64,000 nucleotides of DNA from Pigmentiphaga aceris. Lineage in GTDB: Bacteria > Pseudomonadota > Gammaproteobacteria > Burkholderiales > Burkholderiaceae_B. The notes below the pieces were generated by a model. That model had not been told where the DNA came from and did no database searches. It was given only the letters and a program-made list of their open reading frames with translations. Location: contig NZ_CP043046.1 of NCBI RefSeq assembly GCF_008119665.1, positions 1,054,001 through 1,118,000 on the forward strand. The letters run 5' to 3'. Below are positions 6,666-15,462 of this stretch, piece after piece; the first letter of the stretch is position 1, and each line of letters starts with the position of its first letter. A program made the translations under genes and the position numbers.

Positions 6666-9344
6666 TCAGGGACTGGCGGGCAAGACCTGTGCGTTACGGG
6701 CAATGGTCTGCTGGAGGATGGACGGTATCACGCCGCCCGCACGCAGCAGCTCAAGCTCAAGCTGTGTCTCTACCGCTGCCGTGCACAGCAAGGATTCGAT
6801 ACTTTCGTCGATGCGCAGGATGCGCACGGGTATCTGGCCGCGCACGGTCAGGGGTGTGGTGTCTGCATCGATCTCGATACGATCGCCGGGGCGAATTGCC
6901 AAGGTGTCGGGGGTGACGCCTGCGGGTAGTCGCAATGGCAAGATGCCCATGCCGATCAGGTTGGACCGATGGATGCGTTCGATGCTGACGGCCAGCACGG
7001 CGCGAATGCCCAGCAGGCGCTGGCCCTTGGCTGCCCAGTCGCGCGAGGAACCGGTGCCGTAGCGCTCACCGGCCAGCAGCACCACGGCATCGCCGGCGTC
7101 GTGATAGGTCTGTGCCACTTTCCAGATCGGTGCCGTCGTGCCGGTGGGTGCATGCAGCGTGCAGCCGACCGGGGCGTCCGGCACCAGCAGGTTGCGCAGG
7201 CTTTTGCTGTAGAAGGCGGCGCGCATCATCACTTCCCAATTGCCGCGCCGCGACGCGAACACATTCAGGTCATGGCGGTTTTCGCCGCGCGACACCAGAA
7301 AGTCGGCCACCTCGCTGTCGGGCGGAATGGCACTGGCTGGCGAGATGTGGTCGGTGGTCACGTCGTCACCCAGCACCAGCAGCGGATAGGCGGTGTAGAC
7401 CCCCAGCAGGCTGCCTTCCGTGGCGGCTGCAAAAGGCGGGCGGCGCAGGGCGGTGGACGCCGGATTCCACGGAAAACGCGGGCCGTCCGGGGCAGTCAGT
7501 GCATGCCATTGAGGATTGCGACTGGCAATCTCGAAATCGCGACGGAAGTCGGCGGGGTCCAGAGCTTGTGCCAATGCTGCGGCCACTTCCTCGCGGCTGG
7601 GCCACAGGTCTTGCAGGGTGACTGGCCGGCCCGCTGGCGTGAACTGTATCGGTTCGTCGCGCAATTGGCGTTCGGCGTCACCGGCCAGCGCATACGCCAC
7701 CACCAGCGGGGGCGACATCAGGAATCCCAGGTCGAGTTCAGGGTGGATGCGACCTGGAAAATTCCGGTTGCCCGAGAGCATCGCCACGGGGTGAATGTGT
7801 CCCTGGCTCATGGCTTGGCGGATGACATCGGGCAGGGGGCCTGCGTTGCCGATACAGGTGGTGCAACCGTAGCCCACGATGTCGAAGCCGACTGCCGACA
7901 AGTCCTCGTCCAGCCCGGCGCGGTGCAGGTAGGACGCCGCTGCTGGCGAACCAGGGCCTAGTGATGTTTTGACCCAGGCAGGCACCTTCAAACCAAAGGC
8001 TCGTGCCTTGCGCGCGACCAAGCCCGCCGCGATCAGCAGGCCGGGGTCAGAGGTATTGGTGCAACTGGTGATGGCGGCGATGGCGATCGGGTGACGCGGC
8101 ATGATGTCGCCCACGTCATCCTCGCCTGGAAGTGCGGCTGTGGGCACGAACCCCACGGCCGCCAGCGCCTGCGGCACATCGGCGTACCCGATCAAATCCT
8201 GCGGTCGTCGTGGCCCGGCCACGTGCATGCCTACCGTATTCAGGTCGATGTGAAGTTGACGGGTATAGACCGGTTCAGCCTGCGGGTCGAACCACAGGCC
8301 AACTCTGCGCATATACGCCTCGATCATGGCCAGCCGGGCAGGGCTGCGACCGGTGTCGTGCAGGTAGTCCAGCGTGCGCGAATCGACTGGGAAGAAGCCC
8401 GTGGTGGCCCCATACTCGGGGGCCATGTTGGCGACCACGGCACGTTCGCCTGCGCTCAGCGTGGTCACTCCCGGTCCATAGAACTCGACGAATTCCCCCG
8501 AGACCCCGATGGCGCGCAAGCGCTGTGTAACGGTCAGAGCCAAGTCGGTTGCCAGCGTGCCGGGTTGCATCGCACCCGTCAGGTACACGCCGATCACGTC
8601 GGGAATGCGTTGCTGCGTAGGCATGCCGAACATCACCGTCTGCGCTTCCAAGCCGCCTACGCCCCAGCCCAGCACGCCAATCCCGTTGATCATTGGGGTG
8701 TGGCTGTCGGTGCCGATCATCATGTCCGGCACCAGCCATGTTTCTCCCCCTCGCACCTGGGTAGTGACGACGGTGGCCAGCTGTTCCAGGTTGATGGTGT
8801 GCATGATCCCGGTGCCCGGCGGGTGGATGCGCACGCCGCGCAATTCCGTCGCGGCCCAGCGCAGGAAGGTGTAGCGCTCGGCGTTGCGACGGATCTCGTG
8901 CGCTAGGTTGAGCGCAGGCGCATCGGGCCGCGCGAATGCTTCTACCGCCAGGGAATGGTCGATCGATACATCGACGGGCAGGCCTGGGTTAAGGACGGTG
9001 GGGTCGACCCCCGCTTCGGCCAGCGCGTCGCGCATGGCTGCGATGTCGACCAGCGCCGGTGTGCTGGTGGTGTCGTGCATCAACACCCGGCCGGGCTGGA
9101 ATGCGATTTCTGCTTCGCTGCTGCGCGTGTCCAACCAGGCGAACAAGGCTGCGATTGCTGTGTCCCGTTCCACGCCACGCATGTTGCGCGCTGCGTTTTC
9201 CATCAACAAGCGCAGCACGACCGGGAAGCGCGTCAGCGCATCACCACACAGCGCAGGCAGATCAATGACCCGATAAGGCGTGCCGACCAGTGCCAGCAGG
9301 TCGGTCGGGATGGGCAAGGGCGGCGAAGTCTTGGTGTTTTCCAT
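6666..9344 (-). CDS. acnA: Aconitate hydratase, AcnA type
   Basis: 892 residues, the normal size for bacterial AcnA/IRP-type aconitases. It interconverts citrate and isocitrate in the cytosol. The three [4Fe-4S] ligands are present: Cys428 in ITSCTNTS, and Cys494 and Cys497 in GYGCTTCIGN, with the 66- and 3-residue spacing of E. coli AcnA. The C-terminal swivel domain keeps GERYGTGSSRDWAAKG and RIHRSNLIGMGILPLRL. Placed divergent to a tricarboxylate importer, it likely feeds imported citrate or a related tricarboxylate into the TCA cycle; a substrate-specific aconitase (AcnD-like, for methylcitrate) cannot be excluded but no prp genes are near. Odd: no Shine-Dalgarno is visible upstream of the ATG, which lies only 8 nt from the 9353-9378 inverted repeat. 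Confidence 0.88.
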   Translation of the reverse strand: MENTKTSPPLPIPTDLLALVGTPYRVIDLPALCGDALTRFPVVLRLLMENAARNMRGVERDTAIAALFAWLDTRSSEAEIAFQPGRVLMHDTTSTPALVDIAAMRDALAEAGVDPTVLNPGLPVDVSIDHSLAVEAFARPDAPALNLAHEIRRNAERYTFLRWAATELRGVRIHPPGTGIMHTINLEQLATVVTTQVRGGETWLVPDMMIGTDSHTPMINGIGVLGWGVGGLEAQTVMFGMPTQQRIPDVIGVYLTGAMQPGTLATDLALTVTQRLRAIGVSGEFVEFYGPGVTTLSAGERAVVANMAPEYGATTGFFPVDSRTLDYLHDTGRSPARLAMIEAYMRRVGLWFDPQAEPVYTRQLHIDLNTVGMHVAGPRRPQDLIGYADVPQALAAVGFVPTAALPGEDDVGDIMPRHPIAIAAITSCTNTSDPGLLIAAGLVARKARAFGLKVPAWVKTSLGPGSPAAASYLHRAGLDEDLSAVGFDIVGYGCTTCIGNAGPLPDVIRQAMSQGHIHPVAMLSGNRNFPGRIHPELDLGFLMSPPLVVAYALAGDAERQLRDEPIQFTPAGRPVTLQDLWPSREEVAAALAQALDPADFRRDFEIASRNPQWHALTAPDGPRFPWNPASTALRRPPFAAATEGSLLGVYTAYPLLVLGDDVTTDHISPASAIPPDSEVADFLVSRGENRHDLNVFASRRGNWEVMMRAAFYSKSLRNLLVPDAPVGCTLHAPTGTTAPIWKVAQTYHDAGDAVVLLAGERYGTGSSRDWAAKGQRLLGIRAVLAVSIERIHRSNLIGMGILPLRLPAGVTPDTLAIRPGDRIEIDADTTPLTVRGQIPVRILRIDESIESLLCTAAVETQLELELLRAGGVIPSILQQTIARNAQVLPASP

Positions 9345-9352
9345 GATTTATT

Positions 9353-9378
9353 TTGCATTTTTAATTACTAAAATGCAA
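9353..9378. promoter_or_regulatory. Perfect inverted repeat between acnA and tctC (putative operator)
   Basis: TTGCATTTT (9353-9361) and AAAATGCAA (9370-9378) form a perfect 9-bp inverted repeat with an 8-nt AT-rich spacer. It is the most AT-rich part of a 112-bp divergent region. A GntR/FCD regulator is encoded in the acnA operon and is the obvious candidate to bind here and control both directions. A further small hairpin, GCGGGA/TCCCGC (9416-9433), lies in the tctC leader. Confidence 0.6.
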
Positions 9379-9456
9379 TCCAGTGCTTACCCGAAAACAA
9401 CTTGAAAACAGCCATGCGGGACGACGATCCCGCTGCACAGTCATCAGGAGATCCCC

Positions 9457-10449
9457 ATGCCCCGCTTGGTCGAACTTGCTCGCCGCCGCACCCTGGTATT
9501 GGCGCTCGCTGCGCTGGGTATGGGTAGCGTGTCTGCCTTTGCCGTCGCACAGGCACCCTTGCCACTGCCCTTGAAAATCACCGCGCCGGCCGGTCCGGGC
9601 GGTGGGTGGGACAGCGCCGCTCGGTCCTTGCAGCAGGTGCTGAACACCACCGGAATCGCCCGCAATGTGCAGGTGGTGAATGTGCCCGGCGCAGGCGGCA
9701 CGGTTGGGCTGGCGCAATTCGCCAACAACACCAAGGGCGATGGCAATCAGTTGCTGGTCATGGGCATCACGATGGTGGGGGCCGTGCTGACCAACCAGGC
9801 ACCGGTCGGCCTGGACGCCGTCACGCCGATTGCGCGCCTGACTGGTGATCCGCTGGTGGTGGTCGTGCCGGCCAACTCGCCCTATAAAACCCTGGCTGAC
9901 TTGGCCGCTGCGCTGAAGGCCGACACGGCCAAGGTGGTCTGGGCAGGCGGGTCTGCAGGCGGTGCCGATCACATCCTGGCCGGGCTGATTGCCAAGGCTG
10001 CCGGTGGCGATGCGGCCAAGCTCAATTACGTGCCTTTCTCGGGCGGTGGCGAAGCCTTGGCCGAGATGCTGGGCGGGCGTGTGGCCGCCGGCGTGTCTGG
10101 CTACAACGAGTTCGAAAGCCAGATCAAGGCGGGCAAGCTGCGCGCGCTGGCAGTCTCGACACCCAAGCGCATCGAGGGCGTCAACGTACCCACGGTCCGC
10201 GAAGCCGGGCTGGATGTGGAATTGACCAACTGGCGCGGCGTGATGGGCGGCCCCGGCCTGAACGAAGGGCAAAAAGCAGCGCTGGTGTCGGCGGTGGAAC
10301 GGGCGGTGAAATCGCCCGAATGGGAAAAGATCCGCAAAGCGCGCGGCTGGGATGATGCCTATCTGCCCGCCGACGAATTCGCGGCCTTCCTGAAGTCCGA
10401 CCAGGCACGAGTGAAGGGTGCACTGACCTCTATCGGTCTGGTCAAGTGA
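9457..10449 (+). CDS. tctC: Tripartite tricarboxylate transporter substrate-binding protein TctC (Bug family)
   Basis: 330 residues with an N-terminal signal sequence (charged ELARRRT, hydrophobic LVLALAALGMGSVSAFAVA, cleavage near 31). The mature domain shows the Bug-family patterns KITAPAGPGGGWDSAARSLQ, NVPGAGGTVGLAQFAN and GVNVPTVREAGLDVELTNWRG. It captures the substrate in the periplasm and hands it to the TctAB membrane complex. RBS AGGAG lies 9 nt upstream of the ATG. The tctB start overlaps its stop codon. The substrate is probably citrate or another tricarboxylate, because aconitase is encoded divergently; Bug proteins in this family bind many carboxylates, so this remains inference. 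Confidence 0.92.
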   Translation: MPRLVELARRRTLVLALAALGMGSVSAFAVAQAPLPLPLKITAPAGPGGGWDSAARSLQQVLNTTGIARNVQVVNVPGAGGTVGLAQFANNTKGDGNQLLVMGITMVGAVLTNQAPVGLDAVTPIARLTGDPLVVVVPANSPYKTLADLAAALKADTAKVVWAGGSAGGADHILAGLIAKAAGGDAAKLNYVPFSGGGEALAEMLGGRVAAGVSGYNEFESQIKAGKLRALAVSTPKRIEGVNVPTVREAGLDVELTNWRGVMGGPGLNEGQKAALVSAVERAVKSPEWEKIRKARGWDDAYLPADEFAAFLKSDQARVKGALTSIGLVK

Positions 10450-10985
10450 GCACCGATATCAAGCTGCCGACGAAGGCACCGGCATGGCGTCCACCTGCCA
10501 TCGTCGGCACCATTTTGCTGGTGTTGGCCATCGTGATCTGGCGCGATGTGGCGCGCCTGCCGGCGGCACAGGCGGTAGGCGTCGGGCCGGCAGCCGGCAT
10601 GCGGCTGGTGGCGGGGCTGTTGCTGATCCTGGCGATTGCGCACGGGGTGGTGGTGGCCCGCGCATTGATCGCCGGGCGTGCGGGCGGCGCGCAGCCTGCT
10701 GCGTCGATAGACGGACAGCCACCCGCCGAGCGCAGCAACGTCGCTGCGCTTGCCTGGGCGCTGGGCGGGCTGATCGGCATGATCGTCGTGCTGCAAGTGG
10801 GCGGCGGGTTTGTGATCGGTGCGACCTTGCTGTTTGCGGCGACGGCCAAGGCATTCGGCAAACCGGTGGGCGTGCGTTCCATCGGCATCGGCCTGATTCT
10901 CGCCGTGGTGGTCTATGCCTTCTTCACGGAAGCCTTGTCCTTGTCACTGCCTGCCGGACCACTCGAACAGCTGTTCCAAGCTTGA
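10446..10985 (+). CDS. tctB: Tripartite tricarboxylate transporter small membrane subunit TctB
   Basis: 179 residues with four membrane segments, as usual for TctB: about 18-36, 48-68, 100-125 and 138-160. The start is a GTG overlapping the tctC TGA (GTGA), indicating translational coupling. TctB is the poorly conserved small partner of TctA in the inner membrane. After its stop codon come three 14-bp repeat units, each with a stop codon in a different frame. Confidence 0.88.
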   Translation: MSTDIKLPTKAPAWRPPAIVGTILLVLAIVIWRDVARLPAAQAVGVGPAAGMRLVAGLLLILAIAHGVVVARALIAGRAGGAQPAASIDGQPPAERSNVAALAWALGGLIGMIVVLQVGGGFVIGATLLFAATAKAFGKPVGVRSIGIGLILAVVVYAFFTEALSLSLPAGPLEQLFQA

Positions 10986-11020
10986 ACAACAGAGCTTGAT
11001 CCACAGGGCTTAACAACAGG
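10979..11020 (+). repeat. Three 14-bp repeats starting at the tctB stop
   Basis: Units AGCTTGAACAACAG, AGCTTGATCCACAG and GGCTTAACAACAGG. Stops fall at 10983 (TGA, the tctB stop), 10997 (TGA) and 11011 (TAA), exactly 14 nt apart and so in three successive frames. Two further TAA triplets follow (11031, 11038). No gene lies between here and tctA. Confidence 0.85.
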
Positions 11021-11076
11021 CCCTACCCACTAAGGCTTAACCGCCAGGGGCCGCGTGCAGGCCGAACGGACACCTC

Positions 11077-12576
11077 ATGGAAACGATCTCTTTATTGGCG
11101 CAGGGGCTGTTGATTGCCCTGCAGCCAGGCAATCTGCTGTTCGCGGGCGTGGGTGTGCTGCTGGGCACTGTCGTCGGCATTCTGCCCGGCATTACGCCTT
11201 CGCTGACCGTGGCCTTGCTGCTGCCGGTCACCTTCAAGCTGGACCCGACCGGGTCGATCATCATGTTCGCCGGCATCTATTTTGGCGGCATGTACGGCAG
11301 CTCGACCACCGCGATTTTGCTCAACACACCCGGCGAGGCGGCGTCGATTGCCACGGCCATCGAAGGACACAAAATGGCGCGTGCAGGGCGGGGCGGTCCG
11401 GCTCTGGCCACTGCCGCCATCGGGTCGTTCGTGGCAGGCCTGCTGTCGACCATTGCGTTGGCCATGCTCGCGCCCTGGCTGGTCGAACTGGCCGTGCGCT
11501 TCGGTCCCTGGGACTACTTCGCGTTGATGGTGCTGGCCTTCATCACGGTGTCTGCCACCTTCGGTGATTCGGTGTTGCGCGGCATCACTAGTCTGGCACT
11601 CGGGCTGGTGTTGGGCCTGGTCGGCATCGACAAACTCACCGGCCAAGCGCGTCTGGATTTCGGCATTCCCGCTTTGCTGGATGGCGTGTCCATCACCACG
11701 CTGGCCGTGGGCCTGTTCGCCATGGGTGAGACCCTGTACCTGGCCTCCCGCTTCAAACTTGGCAAGGAATCCATCGAAGCCGTGCGCGGGTCGTTGTGGA
11801 TGACGCTTGAAGATTGGAAGCGCTCGTGGAAGCCCTGGCTGCGCGGCATCGGCATGGGCTTTCCGATTGGTGCCTTGCCAGCGGGCGGGGCCGAGATTCC
11901 CACCTTGCTGTCCTACACCCTGGAACGCAAGCTGGCAGTCAAACCCGAGGAATTCGGGCAAGGTGCGATTGAAGGTGTTGCCGGTCCCGAAGCCGCCAAC
12001 AATGCAGCCGCCACCGGCACGCTGGTGCCGCTGCTGGCGCTTGGCCTGCCTACCTCGGCCACCGCTGCGATGATGCTGGCAGGCTTCCAGCAGTACGGGC
12101 TGGTGCCCGGGCCGCTGCTGTTCGTCACCAACGCCGACCTGGTGTGGGGATTGATCGCCAGCTTCTTCGTCGGCAACCTGATGCTGCTGGTCTTGAATCT
12201 GCCGCTGGTGGGCCTGTGGGTCAAGCTGCTGAAGATTCCGCAGCCCTGGTTGTATGCCGGCATTCTGGTGTTTGCCGCGATGGGCACCCTGGCTGCCAAC
12301 CCGTCACCGGTGGAATTGCTGATGCTGGTGGTCTTCGGCATCTGCGGGTACCTGATGCGCTGCTGGGACTATCCGGTCGCTCCGATGATCGTCGGGCTGA
12401 TTCTCGGCCCGATGGCGGAAAGCCAGTTTCGCCGCGCCTTGCAGATCAGCCTGGGTGATTCATGGGTGTTCTTCAAGCATCCAGGCTCTGCCGTGCTGTT
12501 GGGCATTGCCGTGATTGCGCTGGTCGCCCCGCTGATGTTCCGGGGGCTGAGGAAGTTCAAGGGGGATGATGCTTGA
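11077..12576 (+). CDS. tctA: Tripartite tricarboxylate transporter large membrane subunit TctA
   Basis: 499 residues, normal TctA length, with 10-12 membrane segments. Diagnostic patterns are the N-terminal [21 protein letters not shown] followed by [25 protein letters not shown], and the internal repeat-like [22 protein letters not shown] and [22 protein letters not shown]. It forms the translocation pathway of the TctABC importer in the inner membrane. A 91-bp spacer holding tandem repeats separates it from tctB. The gene ends in another 14-bp tandem-repeat tract and then a strong stem-loop. Confidence 0.93.
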   Translation: METISLLAQGLLIALQPGNLLFAGVGVLLGTVVGILPGITPSLTVALLLPVTFKLDPTGSIIMFAGIYFGGMYGSSTTAILLNTPGEAASIATAIEGHKMARAGRGGPALATAAIGSFVAGLLSTIALAMLAPWLVELAVRFGPWDYFALMVLAFITVSATFGDSVLRGITSLALGLVLGLVGIDKLTGQARLDFGIPALLDGVSITTLAVGLFAMGETLYLASRFKLGKESIEAVRGSLWMTLEDWKRSWKPWLRGIGMGFPIGALPAGGAEIPTLLSYTLERKLAVKPEEFGQGAIEGVAGPEAANNAAATGTLVPLLALGLPTSATAAMMLAGFQQYGLVPGPLLFVTNADLVWGLIASFFVGNLMLLVLNLPLVGLWVKLLKIPQPWLYAGILVFAAMGTLAANPSPVELLMLVVFGICGYLMRCWDYPVAPMIVGLILGPMAESQFRRALQISLGDSWVFFKHPGSAVLLGIAVIALVAPLMFRGLRKFKGDDA

Positions 12577-12624
12577 GGGGTAATGCCTGAGGGGTGATGC
12601 CTAAGATCTGATACCTGCCACTTG
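12569..12624 (+). repeat. Four 14-bp repeats starting at the tctA stop
   Basis: Units ATGCTTGAGGGGTA, ATGCCTGAGGGGTG, ATGCCTAAGATCTG and the degenerate ATACCTGCCACTTG. Stops TGA 12574 (the real one), TGA 12588 and TAA 12602 are spaced 14 nt and so cover all three frames. A 7-bp hairpin (CTGCCAC 12615-12621 with GTGGCAG 12635-12641) overlaps its end. Confidence 0.85.
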
Positions 12625-12648
12625 GCATCTGAAGGTGGCAGACCACAG

Positions 12649-12682
12649 TACGGCAGTGATGCGGACACGTATCACTGCCGTA
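12649..12682. terminator. Strong stem-loop between tctA and the convergent gene
   Basis: TACGGCAGTGAT (12649-12660) pairs perfectly with ATCACTGCCGTA (12671-12682): 12-bp stem, 10-nt loop. It lies between convergent genes, 7 nt before the stop of the minus-strand gene. U-tracts are absent on both sides, but position and stability suggest a bidirectional terminator or 3'-end stabiliser. Confidence 0.65.
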
Positions 12683-12689
12683 ACGCGCT

Positions 12690-13439
12690 TCAGCGCAGCG
12701 TCATCGTCGCCGCCACCACGCGGAAGGTCGGCATCAACTGCCGCCACGCATCTTTCGACAAGGTATCGGGCCGGCGCGTGGCCCCATCGCCCAGGCTGTC
12801 GAAGCGGTCACCCTTGCAGGCAAACACGATGCTGTTGGTCAGGTCATCGTCCAGCACTTCGAACACGCTGCTGCCGAAACTTTCACGAATGCGGTTCACG
12901 AATTCGCCTTGCTGTGGATCGCTCAAATGCAGGTTCACCACCATGATGCCGCCCTCGCGCAGGTAGTCGTAGCAGGCATCGTAGAAGTCCTGTGAGCTCA
13001 GTTGCGCGGGCACGCCTTTGCGATCGAAGCCATCGACCAGCAACACGTCTGCATGGTCCTGGCGTTCGGTGACAAACTGCGCGCCGTCGGCTTCCAGAAT
13101 CGCAAACCGCGCGTCGTCCTTCGGCACCTTGAATTCGTCGCGCAAGGCGATCACACCGGGGTTGATTTCCACCACCTCGATCTGCGCTTTCGGCAGATAG
13201 CGGTAGCAGAACTTCGGCAGCGATCCGCCACCCAGCCCGATCATCGCAATGCGTTCCGGCGTGGCGTTGAACATCAGGAAAGCCATCATCATCCTGGTGT
13301 ATTCCAGGTCCAGCGCATCGGGTTGCAGCAGGTTCATCCGGCTTTGCATCTCGGGGGCAGAGAAATGCAGAATCCGGTTGCCCTGGATGTCCTCGACCAC
13401 GGGAGGAACGAGCAGGGGCGGGGCGGACTTGGCGGGCAT
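12690..13439 (-). CDS. Spermidine-synthase-like (class I SAM-fold) protein
   Basis: 249 residues from the ATG giving MPAKSAPPLLVPP; an upstream in-frame start at 13538 adds 33 low-complexity residues and is less likely. The spermidine-synthase/methyltransferase fold is shown by IAMIGLGGGSLPKFCYRYLP (the GGG nucleotide loop), IEVVEINPGVIALRDEF (acidic residue for the adenosyl ribose), ILEADGAQFV and VLLVDGFDR. True polyamine synthases carry a DSSDP- or DLTDP-type catalytic motif; here it is VDGFDRKG, so aminopropyl transfer is doubtful and the product may be a SpeE-like paralogue of unknown substrate. It is a single gene, convergent with tctA and separated by 165 nt from the amino-acid transporter. 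Confidence 0.75.
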   Translation of the reverse strand: MPAKSAPPLLVPPVVEDIQGNRILHFSAPEMQSRMNLLQPDALDLEYTRMMMAFLMFNATPERIAMIGLGGGSLPKFCYRYLPKAQIEVVEINPGVIALRDEFKVPKDDARFAILEADGAQFVTERQDHADVLLVDGFDRKGVPAQLSSQDFYDACYDYLREGGIMVVNLHLSDPQQGEFVNRIRESFGSSVFEVLDDDLTNSIVFACKGDRFDSLGDGATRRPDTLSKDAWRQLMPTFRVVAATMTLR

Positions 13440-13604
13440 CGGCAACTTGGGAAGGGCAGGGAAAGGGCTATTCCAACAAACCCCGGGCGCTACGTCCACT
13501 GCTTTGGGCTTGCCTGCCGATATCCCCACCTTGATCACAACCGAATCAGTGCTTATCTGGTTACTGCCAACGCCCGCTGCCCGAGCTGTGCGTTGCTCGC
13601 TTTT

Positions 13605-14366
13605 TCACTGCAGCAACTGCGCCAGAAACGCGCGGCTGCGCTCGTGCTGCGGGGCGGCAAAGAACGCATCGGGGGTATTGATTTCCACGATGCTGCCCTG
13701 GTCCATGAACACCACGCGGTCGGCCACGCGGCGGGCAAAGCCCATTTCATGCGTGACGCACAACATGGTCATGCCGTCGTCGGCCAGGCTGGCCATGGTG
13801 TCCAGCACTTCCTTGACCATTTCCGGGTCAAGCGCAGACGTAGGTTCGTCGAACAACATCACTTTCGGGTTCATGCACAAAGACCGCGCAATCGCCACGC
13901 GCTGCTGTTGCCCGCCCGACAACTGCCCCGGATACTTGCCCGCCTGTTCGGGAATGCGCACGCGTTCCAGGTAATGCATGGCGGTAGCGGTGGCATCGCG
14001 GCGTGATTGTTTCTTCACCCACATCGGTGCCAGGATGCAGTTTTCCAGCACCGTCAGATGCGGGAACAAGTTGAAGTGCTGGAACACCATGCCCACTTCG
14101 CTGCGGATCTCGTCAATGCGGCGCAGGTCGTCATCCAGCGGTGTGCCGTTCATTTCAATGGTGCCTTCCTGATGTTCTTCCAGGCGGTTGATGCAGCGGA
14201 TCATGGTGGACTTGCCCGAGCCTGACGGCCCGCAGATCACCACACGTTCGCCGGCGCGCACGCTCAGGTTGATGTCGCGCAGCGCGTGGTACTGGCCGTA
14301 CCACTTGTGCATGCCCGCAATGCGGACGGCCAGGGTTTGATCTTGTGGATTCATGGTGGTGTCCAT
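13605..14366 (-). CDS. Polar amino-acid ABC transporter ATP-binding protein
   Basis: About 253 residues, of the GlnQ/AapP type. Walker A is GPSGSGKST, the Q-loop region [14 protein letters not shown], the signature [15 protein letters not shown] and Walker [15 protein letters not shown], followed by [21 protein letters not shown], all typical of the PAAT family. I use the ATG just after the permease stop; an ATG 12 nt further in (MNPQDQT) is equally possible. Last gene of the four-gene operon encoding binding protein, two permeases and ATPase; it energises uptake at the inner membrane. Confidence 0.9.
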   Translation of the reverse strand: MDTTMNPQDQTLAVRIAGMHKWYGQYHALRDINLSVRAGERVVICGPSGSGKSTMIRCINRLEEHQEGTIEMNGTPLDDDLRRIDEIRSEVGMVFQHFNLFPHLTVLENCILAPMWVKKQSRRDATATAMHYLERVRIPEQAGKYPGQLSGGQQQRVAIARSLCMNPKVMLFDEPTSALDPEMVKEVLDTMASLADDGMTMLCVTHEMGFARRVADRVVFMDQGSIVEINTPDAFFAAPQHERSRAFLAQLLQ

Positions 14367-14367
14367 A

Positions 14368-15462
14368 TCAGTGCGTGCGATGCCGGCTGTAGCGTGCTTC
14401 CAGCCACATCGAATAACGCGACAAGCTGAAGCAGATGACGAAGTAGATGGCGGCGATGAAGCAGTAGGTTTCAACGTAGGGTGTTGGCCAGCTGGGGTCG
14501 CTCAGCGCCGCGCGCCCGGAACTCAGCAGGTCGAACAGGCCCACGATCAGCACCAGGCTGGTGTTCTTGATCATCACGATGGCGGTGTTGGTCAGCGGTG
14601 CCAGCACGCTGCGCAGGGCCTGCGGCAGCACCACCAAACGGGTCATCATCCACCACGACAAACCCAGTGCGCGCGACGCCTCGCCCTGGCCGCGTGGCAG
14701 CGATTGCAGGCCGCCCCGCACCACTTCCGCCAGGTACGCGGCCGAAAACACGGTGAGTGCAGCACCCGCCCGCAGCAGGCCGTCGATGGACATGCCATCG
14801 GGCAGCATCAGCGGCAACAGAATCGATGCGACGAACAGCAGGCTGACCAGCGGCAATCCGCGAATGATCTCGATCACACCAATCGACAATAGGCGCGGCA
14901 CTGGCATTTCGGCACGACGGCCCAGCGCCAGCAGAATGCCCAGCGGGAAACCTGCACCCAGCGCGAACACCGCCAGCAGCAAGGTCACGGGCAGGCCGCC
15001 CCAGGCAGCGGTGGGAACTTCGGCCAGACCAAACACGCCACCGCGCATCAACAACAGCACAGTGACGATGCCGACAGCCCACGCCACCAGCAGACGTTTG
15101 CCCCAGCACACGGGCGGCAGGCTGGCCGCGCCCAACACCAGCAGAATCACGCTTGTCAATGCCGGACGCCATTGCTCGTTGGGCGGATAGATGCCGAACA
15201 TGATCTGTCGCAGTTTTTCCGACAGGAAGGCCCAGCACGCGCCACTGGCTGCACGACAGGCAGCCGCGTCACCATCGGGCCATACAGCGTTCAGCATGCC
15301 CCAGTTGATGGTCTTGCCGAGTGCGACGGCCAGCAGCGCCAGGGTGGCAACCGTGGCGATCGCGGTGATGGCGTCACCGAACAATCGATGCCACAGCGTG
15401 ATGGTCTGGGCTGGCGGTGGCAGCGCCTGCGCGGGCTGGGTGGCAAGGTAAGCGTGGGTCAT
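14368..15462 (-). CDS. Amino-acid ABC transporter permease (AapM-like)
   Basis: 364 residues from MTHAYLAT, whose ATG overlaps the TGA of the preceding permease (ATGA). The N-terminal extension with extra membrane segments is typical of AapM/BztC-type permeases, which are longer than GlnP. The PAAT permease core follows: [37 protein letters not shown], and the EAA loop [24 protein letters not shown]. The reading frame is open much further upstream (to 16089), but that part is a shadow of the other permease. Confidence 0.88.
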   Translation of the reverse strand: MTHAYLATQPAQALPPPAQTITLWHRLFGDAITAIATVATLALLAVALGKTINWGMLNAVWPDGDAAACRAASGACWAFLSEKLRQIMFGIYPPNEQWRPALTSVILLVLGAASLPPVCWGKRLLVAWAVGIVTVLLLMRGGVFGLAEVPTAAWGGLPVTLLLAVFALGAGFPLGILLALGRRAEMPVPRLLSIGVIEIIRGLPLVSLLFVASILLPLMLPDGMSIDGLLRAGAALTVFSAAYLAEVVRGGLQSLPRGQGEASRALGLSWWMMTRLVVLPQALRSVLAPLTNTAIVMIKNTSLVLIVGLFDLLSSGRAALSDPSWPTPYVETYCFIAAIYFVICFSLSRYSMWLEARYSRHRTH

